Origin: Saprospiraceae bacterium
GTDB taxonomy: Bacteria; Bacteroidota; Bacteroidia; Chitinophagales; Saprospiraceae
Assembly (NCBI GenBank): GCA_020631135.1
Contig: JAHDHU010000008.1
Location: 1-63,110, forward strand
Length of the DNA: 63,110 nucleotides
Reading direction: 5' to 3'
The position numbers were made by a program, and so were the translations under genes. The notes under the pieces are model-generated. The model was not told the DNA's origin. It did no database searches and saw only the letters and a program-made list of their open reading frames with translations. Shown one piece after another: positions 19,228 through 26,699 of the stretch; positions within the stretch are counted from its first letter, which is position 1, and each line of letters begins with the position of its first letter.

Positions 19228-20256
19228 ATGAAGACAATCTTTACTTCTGTATTTCTGTTTGTTTTAAGCTTTGGAGCAATATCTCAAGTGAGCACTGATC
19301 AGTATTCTGTGATTACAAAAGTCTCCGCCGACTGGTGTACGCTATGTGGTGGTTGGGCCTGGAATGCGTTTGAAGATATGAGAGATCAATTGGCCGATAA
19401 GAATGCCATTTATGTAATGGCTCATCATACAGGTGGACTTTCAAATGAGGTCTCTACTGCTTGGGCTGACAATCTTAATCATCAAGGGCAGCCTCGATTT
19501 TTTATGAACAATGATTTACAATCTATAAACAGCAACAATGTGCCTACAGTTACAACAAGCATAGGCGAACAAATAGATCTTTTGGCATCACTAGGTGCTT
19601 TCGCAGGAGTACAAGGTCAAGGATCAGTAACTTCAGGTTCTAATAAATTGTATGCAAATGTTGATGTAGAATTCTTTTCAGAATTGCAAGGTGAGTACTT
19701 CCTAGGTGTTTATACCGTACAAAATAATGTTATTGCTAATCAAGCAAGTCAGGGTGTTGTACAACAACCCAAACTATTGACTGGAGCCTTTACTGATGAT
19801 TGGTTTGGGGTTCCTTTGACAAATACGACTGATGTTCAATCTTTTGAATTTGAAATTGATCAACCACAAGACTTTAGTTCTGCTGATGGTGATACAGAAA
19901 TTTTAAGCGTGATATGGAATAAATTGCCCAGTGGTGCGTATGTATTTTTTAATGCTAGTGTAAATGGTACAATTAATTCTACGAGCAATACCATCGAGTT
20001 AGGGAATGCATTAAATCAAATGAAAGCTGGTTTTAATGGTAATCAGTTAAAGGTAAAAATTGATGCTGCACAAAAAATTGATGACGCAAGGTTGATCGTT
20101 AGAAATATTGTAGGTCAAAATGTTTCGAGTAAATTATTAGAACTGAACAAAGGTGATAATTCAGTTAATATGGATAATCTTGAAATTCCTGGTGGATTGT
20201 ATATTTTGACCCTGGAAGCCGGAGATCAGAAAATATCTCAGAAGGTCTATAAGTAA
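19228..20256 (+). CDS. Secreted thioredoxin-fold protein with T9SS sorting domain
   Basis: 342 residues: signal peptide (1-19), a thioredoxin-like segment with the active-site pattern SADWCTLCGGWAW (C-x-x-C about residues 37-40), a middle beta-rich region, and a C-terminal type-A T9SS sorting domain (about 270-342) ending GLYILTLEAGDQKISQKVYK. It should be exported and attached to or released from the surface. The W-C-x-x-C signature suggests disulfide chemistry or an Omp28-like role, but cis-Pro context is unclear. A strong terminator follows. Confidence 0.83.
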   Translation: MKTIFTSVFLFVLSFGAISQVSTDQYSVITKVSADWCTLCGGWAWNAFEDMRDQLADKNAIYVMAHHTGGLSNEVSTAWADNLNHQGQPRFFMNNDLQSINSNNVPTVTTSIGEQIDLLASLGAFAGVQGQGSVTSGSNKLYANVDVEFFSELQGEYFLGVYTVQNNVIANQASQGVVQQPKLLTGAFTDDWFGVPLTNTTDVQSFEFEIDQPQDFSSADGDTEILSVIWNKLPSGAYVFFNASVNGTINSTSNTIELGNALNQMKAGFNGNQLKVKIDAAQKIDDARLIVRNIVGQNVSSKLLELNKGDNSVNMDNLEIPGGLYILTLEAGDQKISQKVYK

Positions 20257-20281
20257 GTCTCTTTTTAAAGAATAAAAAAAA

Positions 20282-20309
20282 CCCTCGACTTTTAAGTCGG
20301 GGGTTTTTT
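20282..20309. terminator. Intrinsic terminator, first of a near-identical pair
   Basis: CCCTCGACTT-TT-AAGTCGGGGG hairpin followed by six T and preceded by a run of A, so it may work in both directions. The same stem (CCCTCGACT / AGTCGGGGG) occurs at 30787, after the adhesin gene. Confidence 0.88.
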
Positions 20310-20370
20310 GTTTAAACCAATACCATTTATTTAAGACGGATGAATATTACCCGATCTAATTATGTAAGGA

Positions 20371-22845
20371 TTAGTTTAAGAGTGTTACAGAATGTGAATA
20401 ACTTTTAGAATGGGCTCCCAAAAATTCTAAATTTAGAGTGAAAACATAAACTCCAGGAATGGCCTTTTCTTTTTTGAACCGACCATCCCAAAATTTAAAA
20501 CCTGGTTCCCAATTTTCATTTTGAATGGATTTAACCAGATTTCCCCAACGATCAAATAATTGAAAATCTACAATTTGTATATCTGTTGAAGCCAAACCAG
20601 GTTCGAAAAATATTTCGAAATAATCGTTGATTCCGTCTTTATTCGGAGAAAAAGCATCAGGGATATAAGGATCCGTTAGTTTGAATATCTCGAGATTATA
20701 ATTTTGAACACATCCATTTTCATCCGTTAGGCTCAATTGATAATTTTCTAAACCTTCCTCAAAACTATAGGATGGGGCAGGGCAGTCGTTGCATGATAAT
20801 CCTATTTGAGGTTCCCATGAGCTGGAAAAATTACTTGGGATATTGATAGGAATTAAGTCTGAATCATTAGCTAAAACAACTAGAGTATCTAAGGTGGGGA
20901 AATTTAATTCACTTTCCACAAAAGAAACGATGAGTTGCGAATCGCATAATTCAGGTCTCGAATAAATAAATGTATCAATTGAACCAGCAGTATATGAACT
21001 TCCTTCAAATACGATACTTTTATTTGGACAAACAAGTACTTCCAAAACATTCTCAGCGAGAGGCTCAATTTGTAAATCGATAAGCACAGTCGAATCGCAC
21101 CCATTTTCAGCAATAAAATTTTCTTGTCCTACTGGATTTGTCAGATTATAGCTGTTTCCGTTGATCTCAAAATTTGTGCTAAAATCATTGGCACACAAGT
21201 GCTCATCAAAAACGCTTATAAAATCTTCCAAAAGTTTTAATTCAATGGTAATAAATGAATCACAACCAATGTCATTGGGAATAATTTCAAAACCTTGAAG
21301 ATTGGTTTCACCATACTCCGTACCGTTTATGGTAAAAATTTGGTTGGTATTTTTACATATGGTTTCATCGAAAATAAAAGTGGAATTTTCTAAAATTTCT
21401 ACTGAAACATCATAAATAGTATCACAATTGGGACCGGGAACTGAGATCGTGGCAGAACTACTGTTAACGGTAAAGATGGCAGAACCGATAACTATCTGTT
21501 CCGAACTTCCTTCACAAAATTGAAGATTAATATCTATCAGCTCGTCTTCTAAATCAAAAACCAAATCGATGTAAATAAAAGAATCACAGCCTTCTGCGTT
21601 CATGAGCTGTTCTACTCCAGATGGGTTGGCATTATTATAAAAAACATTATTAAACACCAGATTTACCTGCTCATCCACACAGTAATGATTTTCTACGATG
21701 AGCTCTGAGTTTTCGAGAAAGTTGAGTTGAACGGTTACCATAGAATCACATCCGGCCGAATTAACCAAGAGTTCTGTACCCACTGGATTGTTTTCATTAT
21801 AAGTAGTCGATCCCACGAGAACTTCAAATGGATCTCCAGAACATAGCTCTTCAATAATTTCTAATTGATTATCCAAGACAGTTATTTGCGTATTGATGAT
21901 GGTATCACAATCTAAACTTGAAAATAAAGTGTCTAAATAATTTCCCTCTTCAGTTAGGATCGCTCCAGAAGGGGAAATGTGAAACCCACCATTACATATT
22001 TCGAGACTCTGATGTTGTATGATATCTCCATTGGCGATATCACAGCCCAAGGCAAAAATATTGCAAGCCAAACGATCATTGTTATTAAGCACTTGATCAC
22101 CTTCCGAAAGCGCTCCACCACCCATAGAGGAGAAATAACCGATGTCACCAATAATTAGATCATTGGTTGCATGATCCAATACAAGGGTAGGTTTTTCTTG
22201 CTCATCCATAGCCAAAGGGGTAAATCCGCTTGCGGGCGTAGAAGTGATAATTCCCTGAAAAAAACCTCCCTGATTAAAATTGCTTACGATGCCAAAAGGA
22301 CCGTCAAATATTGCGAAAAACGCATTGGCTCCTGGGATTGGGAAATTTGGATTGTCGTTTTCATCTTCCACAGTGTACCCCCAGATTTTTGCTTCTGCCT
22401 GGGGGACGATGGCCAAGTTTTGAGAGCACTCAGTGGACCAAGCATATATTTCATTTAAGGTTTGCTCTGATAATAAAGATACCGCTGCATCAGTAGTGAA
22501 GGTGAGAGAATCCTTAGGATAATTCCCTACATAAAAAATGTCGCAATTATTGTCATTGATTTGGCTACTCGATGTAAGGTTTTCAATGGGAACAAGATTT
22601 ACCCTGCAAGGTGAAATTCCATCGGGGCCGAAATTATCAGGATTCAATAATTTTTGAGTGATGCCTACTTCTTGAATGGAACAGTTGAGGGTTAAACCAC
22701 AATTATGGCAACTGGTCGGGCAATATTGTTCCCAAGGCAAATAGCATATATTAATTTCAGAAACGGGATCGCAGGGACAGTCTTGGGCAACCAATGATTC
22801 AGGTAGTAATGCAAAAATGAAAAAAAATAGAAGTAGTTTTTTCAC
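20371..22845 (-). CDS. Large repeat protein with T9SS type-B (gliding-motility) C-terminal domain
   Basis: 824 residues. Signal peptide (1-20), a cysteine-rich unrecognised domain (about 21-310) with the pattern CPCDPVSEINICYLPWEQYCPTSCHNCG, then six units of about 55-60 residues around the motif N-P-x-G-x-E-x-L-x-N-x-x-GCDS-x-V-x-I-x-L, and a C-terminal CHU_C / gliding-motility-associated domain (about 735-824) starting IPDAFSPNKDGINDYFEIF with LFDRWGN and PGVYVFTL. It is predicted to be a surface-displayed, T9SS-delivered adhesin or motility-related protein. One related GCDS unit also occurs in the protein at 47895. Repeat units differ, so they are not recent copies. Confidence 0.85.
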   Translation of the reverse strand: MKKLLLFFFIFALLPESLVAQDCPCDPVSEINICYLPWEQYCPTSCHNCGLTLNCSIQEVGITQKLLNPDNFGPDGISPCRVNLVPIENLTSSSQINDNNCDIFYVGNYPKDSLTFTTDAAVSLLSEQTLNEIYAWSTECSQNLAIVPQAEAKIWGYTVEDENDNPNFPIPGANAFFAIFDGPFGIVSNFNQGGFFQGIITSTPASGFTPLAMDEQEKPTLVLDHATNDLIIGDIGYFSSMGGGALSEGDQVLNNNDRLACNIFALGCDIANGDIIQHQSLEICNGGFHISPSGAILTEEGNYLDTLFSSLDCDTIINTQITVLDNQLEIIEELCSGDPFEVLVGSTTYNENNPVGTELLVNSAGCDSMVTVQLNFLENSELIVENHYCVDEQVNLVFNNVFYNNANPSGVEQLMNAEGCDSFIYIDLVFDLEDELIDINLQFCEGSSEQIVIGSAIFTVNSSSATISVPGPNCDTIYDVSVEILENSTFIFDETICKNTNQIFTINGTEYGETNLQGFEIIPNDIGCDSFITIELKLLEDFISVFDEHLCANDFSTNFEINGNSYNLTNPVGQENFIAENGCDSTVLIDLQIEPLAENVLEVLVCPNKSIVFEGSSYTAGSIDTFIYSRPELCDSQLIVSFVESELNFPTLDTLVVLANDSDLIPINIPSNFSSSWEPQIGLSCNDCPAPSYSFEEGLENYQLSLTDENGCVQNYNLEIFKLTDPYIPDAFSPNKDGINDYFEIFFEPGLASTDIQIVDFQLFDRWGNLVKSIQNENWEPGFKFWDGRFKKEKAIPGVYVFTLNLEFLGAHSKSYSHSVTLLN

Positions 22846-22896
22846 TTGGTAAAAGTATCCAAAATGATTCCAAGTTTTTAAAAACCAAGTTAGCTT

Positions 22897-23037
22897 TTAA
22901 ATCCTATTATGCTGCATCGATGGTGTCTTGTCATTGTGGAAGGGGCAGTTGATTCTTTTGTTACGGTCGGGAGTGAGTGAATAGGATTGCAGCAGCTTGA
23001 TGATGCTTAGCTCTGCTTTAATCTGGCTTATTTCCAT
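22897..23037 (-). pseudogene. Remnant of a CHC2 zinc-finger primase (N-terminal 46 codons)
   Basis: A short minus-strand frame starting at the ATG 23037 reads MEISQIKAELSIIKLLQSYS and then CPFHNDKTPSMQ, which is the first half of the CHC2 zinc finger of DnaG-type primases (C-P-x-H-x-x-x-x-P-S). A stop follows right after, before the second cysteine pair and the toprim domain, so the gene is a broken N-terminal fragment. Such primases are typical of Bacteroidota plasmids and integrative elements; here the fragment is a mobile-element scar beside the XRE regulator and the toxin genes. This 350-base gap (22846-23195) otherwise holds only the regulator's promoter and operators. Confidence 0.65.
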
Positions 23038-23069
23038 CACTAATAAATTTTATTGAAAATATTTTTCCT

Positions 23070-23177
23070 TCACTTATAAGTGACACATGTAATCAATAAA
23101 TGAACTAAATGCCAAATTTATAAGTTTGCTTTATTACTTATAAGTTAGATATCTTTGCTTTACCCTCACTTTTAAGG
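23070..23177. promoter_or_regulatory. Operator array upstream of the XRE regulator
   Basis: Repeats of a palindrome ACTTATAAGT: a perfect 14-base version TCACTTATAAGTGA at 23070-23083, a one-mismatch copy ATTTATAAGT at 23116-23125, a perfect copy at 23136-23145, and a weaker copy ACTTTTAAGG at 23168-23177. The second and third are exactly 20 bases apart, i.e. on the same DNA face. The third lies in the promoter spacer and the fourth just downstream of the presumed start point, as expected for self-repression by the XRE protein. Confidence 0.65.
23125..23157 (+). promoter_or_regulatory. Promoter of the XRE regulator
   Basis: TTTG (23125-23128), a 21-base spacer, and TATCTTTG (23150-23157) fit the Bacteroidota TTTG-N19-21-TAnnTTTG pattern. 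The spacer contains the perfect operator ACTTATAAGT. The start codon is 41 bases downstream of the -7 box. Confidence 0.7.
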
Positions 23178-23198
23178 GCTTTTCATAATCAATTAGTG

Positions 23199-23525
23199 AT
23201 GAATATTGGAGATAAAATAACAGAGCTTAGGAAAAAGGAAGGTTTGAGTCGCGATGCTCTTGGTAAGGTAGTCGGTACGTCTGGTGCTGTAATTGGAAGA
23301 TACGAACGTAGTGAGATTACTCCTTCAGTTGAGATCGCTAATAAAATCGCTAAAGCTCTTGGTGTCTCTCTTGATTATTTAGTAGGTAATATTGATTTGG
23401 AACTTTCTGACAAACTGATGGATAGGATAACCGAAGTTTCTAAAATGACAGAGAAGGATAAAGATCATGTCTTCACCCTTCTCGATGCTTTTATCGCTCG
23501 TACTAAACTACAAGGCTTCGTTTAG
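23199..23525 (+). CDS. XRE-family helix-turn-helix regulator
   Basis: 108 residues. Residues 5-60 form a Cro/CI-type HTH (ITELRKKEGLSRDALGKVVGTSGAVIGRYERSEITPSVEIANKIAKALGVSLDYLVG); the remainder is a short helical tail (DRITEVSKMTEKDKDHVFTLLDAFI) probably used to dimerise. GTG at 23196 precedes the ATG at 23199; the ATG is preferred. It probably represses its own promoter through the ACTTATAAGT sites. It is convergent with the immunity gene (6-base gap) and adjoins a primase remnant, so it probably came with a mobile element; whether it regulates the toxin is unknown. Confidence 0.9.
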   Translation: MNIGDKITELRKKEGLSRDALGKVVGTSGAVIGRYERSEITPSVEIANKIAKALGVSLDYLVGNIDLELSDKLMDRITEVSKMTEKDKDHVFTLLDAFIARTKLQGFV

Positions 23526-23531
23526 TTAACC

Positions 23532-23921
23532 TTAAACTAAATCTCTTTTATCTGGATGTGTTATTCCTGGTATCTCTCCATTCTCATATGCTAAAAGAAA
23601 CTGGAACCACTCATTCATCAATTTTACAATTACAGATGTTGGAATCTCAACTGGATCAAATTCATCAAAATTATTAGTGATTATTGAAGTATCTTTTTTA
23701 ACGTCAACTACACACCAATCGCCTGTACTTAATTCAAATGATAATGATTCACCATTGATAACTTTGTCCAAGTTTTCAATTGCATCTCTTACTCCCTCTG
23801 ATGTAGAATATTGATTCATTCCTAATTCATATAACATTTCATACTTCTTTGGAAAAGTATTTAGAATTGGATATTGCCTACCATCAATAAGAGTCTTTAT
23901 GTAAAATGTTTTCTGGATCAT
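23532..23921 (-). CDS. Probable immunity protein for the EndoU toxin
   Basis: 129 residues, acidic, with no signal peptide, so cytoplasmic. I cannot assign it to a named immunity family. The composition and pattern (SFELSTGDWCVVDVKKD, then PTSVIVKLMNEWFQFLLAYENG) resemble small alpha/beta immunity proteins found behind polymorphic toxins. It begins three bases after the toxin stop on the same strand, the standard toxin-then-immunity order, which is the main support. The toxin acts on RNA inside cells, so a cytosolic inhibitor is what one would expect. Confidence 0.65.
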   Translation of the reverse strand: MIQKTFYIKTLIDGRQYPILNTFPKKYEMLYELGMNQYSTSEGVRDAIENLDKVINGESLSFELSTGDWCVVDVKKDTSIITNNFDEFDPVEIPTSVIVKLMNEWFQFLLAYENGEIPGITHPDKRDLV

Positions 23922-23924
23922 TTG

Positions 23925-26546
23925 TTACAAAACAGGAAATGCTGATATAATAGTATTGTCAGAGTTCTTTAAATAATAATGTATCTTCTGACCAGTTGTT
24001 GTAAATCCTTCCCAGGTATTACCTGTAATATTTACTGGATTATTAGCCATTACGTGTTTAAGCTCATCCATGATTTTATTTTCATCCCATGTGTCTGGCC
24101 AAAAACTCTTTGTAGATGTTGAACCATCAGCTCTTTTTATAACAGCTTCATAAAAACCATCTGAAGTTTCTTTTAAACGATCAACAAGTTTTCTTGAGTT
24201 ATCAGCTATTAATGCTGAAATATGATGGCGACCCCCGTTAGTTCCATGTCCTCTAAAAATATGCTCAACGGTATAGGTTACAATACTTGGATGATTAGCA
24301 TGATTTACAACATCTGGAACATCTTTAATTCCTCTTTGAAGAGCCGTAGAAACACTCTCTAAAACATTTGTCTTAACCCTTATTCCAGCACCATCGAAAA
24401 GGAATTCCCACGCTTTAACCCTATTAGGATTAGAGTAGAACCAATTAATATTTTCTAAAGAATTTGGAGGACGCATAAAATCCACCTTAAATTGTGCGCG
24501 ATTAGATTCATGGATTTTTCCTATTATAAAATCCATTTTATCTTTAAATAATTGGGATTTCAATCTATATACATCGGAAAGATCGAAAAACTCTCCAGCT
24601 TTAAATGCCTTAGTCATACCGTGTGTACTACCAATTATATCAATCATTCCCATAAGTAAATGTCCTCTATCATAAGCACATTGTTGATGGGTATCCTCAG
24701 GCGCAAAGACCAAACAAGATTCTGGTGGTGGAGGAATGTCTTTAGTAAATTGGCGTTGATTTTCTGATAAGTCGTAATCGTTTTGAAGAATTGGCAATAA
24801 ACCAAGGCCCCACGTTTGACAATAAACATATTTTTTGTCCTGAAGACTTAGAGGTGAAGCACAACTTTGTATTAAGTCAATACTACCAGGGTAAGAAAAA
24901 TATCGACCCCAATCATTGGCCGCTTCAGAGAGTTGAGGGAGCTTATCGTTGATGAAATAATAGCAGATTTGATCCACGTATTTTTCAGAATCTCGTCTTA
25001 TTTGATAATACTCAGCACATTTAGACAAATCGGGTTGCCATAAGTTTACAATAAATTGTATTCCTGGAGTTAATAAGACGAAATCACATGCTTCTGCTTT
25101 GGTATGGGCTTCAAAAACGTCCAATATAGTATAGGCGAATTTCCTTAATTCGAAAGTTGAATTGATGAAACCTGCCCAATACGGATCACGAAGGTCATCA
25201 GAATTTTCCCAACATGGTTTTGGGATTATGATTGTATTGTCGTATTGCGCTAGAATGGCTATGGATTTTAAACAAGTCCAAAAACCAAATGAAGTTTTAA
25301 TTGTATTTAAAGCTTCTTCAATACTAATTCCATAAGAATTTTGTTTTTCTACAGTAAGAATGGCAAGTAAATTTGCATTGTTAATAAACCCATACTTATT
25401 ATCGTTTAATGCCAAGTAAACTTCATTAAACTCTTCAAAAGTGAAGCTTGTGGAATTATCCAAATAAGTAAGAATTTTATGAGTTTCTAATGCATGAATA
25501 AGGCGATCTTTTCCTCTACTTCTCGTTTTTACATACATTGCATCTTCCGTAAAGAATACAGAAAGATTTGCTCCGTCATAAGAATAGCCAATAAAATCAT
25601 CTAAGGTCATTTCACCTCCTGCGCAAGAGAAGTCATCACCATAATAGGTTGTAGATACGGTTTCATCAGGATCGCTTTCTAGTAAGGTGTGTAAATTAGA
25701 GACTATAGCATCTACACAATAGGGAACTCCATCATATTCAAATTTTGAACCTCCTGACTGACCAAAAGCGATACAATTGATATCATCCAATCGTAAAACA
25801 CATTCTTCGGTGGTGTAAGGGATATACTTTCCAGGAATACCGATGTATCCATTTTCTAAAAGGGTTTGAGTGATCTGTTCAGTATTGTTATTTATTATGT
25901 CAGCGACAGTATACTCGCTAGTTGTTTTACATCCATCATCAAATGTTATAGTGACTTGGTAGGTTCCAGCAATTTCAATACTTATTGAATGCGAATTTTC
26001 AAGATTGCCATTTGGGTACAACCATACGCAAGAAACAATTTCATTTTGATGGACAATTGAAAGTGCCTCAACACTTTCTGGACAGAGAGTTAGTTGTGGA
26101 GGATCGAATTCTATAGAATGATTATCGCAAGGGTCATCTGGATTGTTATTTATAGGATCACAAATGTCACCAAACCCGTCATCATCCACATCCAACTGAT
26201 CTGCATTACTTTCATAAAGACAATTATCAACATCATCACAGATCCCATCTCCATCGACGTCGTTCCCTTGACATGGATCATTAGGATCAATAACTCCAAT
26301 ACATTGACAAATTTCATTATAGAAAGAACTTGGAGTGCTTTCGTTATAATCATTACAAGGTAAACCAGGAGCGATGTTGGGATCATGCGGCGCACAATCC
26401 TCATAATCACATACACCGTCACCATCCGTGTCGATTAAGTTTTCTTGAAAATTGCCTTGATATTGAGGACTGATTTGAGCAACAAGGTTTGAGACGAATA
26501 TTGCACAAAAGAATACTGTCAGGATAGAGCGGATAATTGTTTTCAT
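23925..26546 (-). CDS. Exported polymorphic toxin with C-terminal EndoU RNase domain
   Basis: 873 residues. A Sec signal peptide (MKTIIRSILTVFFCAIFVSN) is followed by calcium-binding thrombospondin-3 type repeats (about 37-130: DTDGDGVCDYEDC, DVDGDGICDDVDNC, DVDDDGFGDICD), an Ig/PKD-like domain (about 145-215), a long middle region I do not recognise (about 215-755), and a C-terminal bacterial EndoU nuclease domain (about 758-873). EndoU hallmarks: VEHIFRG with His about 762, GGRHHIS with His about 774, FYEAVIKR, SFWPDTWDENKI, and the terminal YYLKNSDNTIISAFP, corresponding to the family ending x-TAYP. The toxin occupies the C-terminus, so there is no T9SS sorting domain; the export route after Sec is unknown. 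Immunity gene follows directly. Confidence 0.85.
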   Translation of the reverse strand: MKTIIRSILTVFFCAIFVSNLVAQISPQYQGNFQENLIDTDGDGVCDYEDCAPHDPNIAPGLPCNDYNESTPSSFYNEICQCIGVIDPNDPCQGNDVDGDGICDDVDNCLYESNADQLDVDDDGFGDICDPINNNPDDPCDNHSIEFDPPQLTLCPESVEALSIVHQNEIVSCVWLYPNGNLENSHSISIEIAGTYQVTITFDDGCKTTSEYTVADIINNNTEQITQTLLENGYIGIPGKYIPYTTEECVLRLDDINCIAFGQSGGSKFEYDGVPYCVDAIVSNLHTLLESDPDETVSTTYYGDDFSCAGGEMTLDDFIGYSYDGANLSVFFTEDAMYVKTRSRGKDRLIHALETHKILTYLDNSTSFTFEEFNEVYLALNDNKYGFINNANLLAILTVEKQNSYGISIEEALNTIKTSFGFWTCLKSIAILAQYDNTIIIPKPCWENSDDLRDPYWAGFINSTFELRKFAYTILDVFEAHTKAEACDFVLLTPGIQFIVNLWQPDLSKCAEYYQIRRDSEKYVDQICYYFINDKLPQLSEAANDWGRYFSYPGSIDLIQSCASPLSLQDKKYVYCQTWGLGLLPILQNDYDLSENQRQFTKDIPPPPESCLVFAPEDTHQQCAYDRGHLLMGMIDIIGSTHGMTKAFKAGEFFDLSDVYRLKSQLFKDKMDFIIGKIHESNRAQFKVDFMRPPNSLENINWFYSNPNRVKAWEFLFDGAGIRVKTNVLESVSTALQRGIKDVPDVVNHANHPSIVTYTVEHIFRGHGTNGGRHHISALIADNSRKLVDRLKETSDGFYEAVIKRADGSTSTKSFWPDTWDENKIMDELKHVMANNPVNITGNTWEGFTTTGQKIHYYLKNSDNTIISAFPVL

Positions 26547-26699
26547 TTAAGATGGATTAGAATAGTTCCATATTCAATAATTGTTCCAAAATTTCAAATG
26601 TAAGATGGACGACGGTATTGGTAACGGTTAAAGCACCCGTTGTTTTTCTTTGGTATGAATATTGATCTAGATCTTATTCATTCATTTAACCCGATTCGT

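Noticed and set aside
26094-26425. Overlapping frames of about 90 codons in both directions
   Set aside because: They lie within the codons for the calcium-binding Asp/Gly repeats of the toxin, which leave other frames open by composition.
26547-26699. Promoter TACATTTG (26602-26595, minus strand) for the toxin gene
   Set aside because: Good -7 match but no TTG at the right distance upstream, so not listed as a feature.
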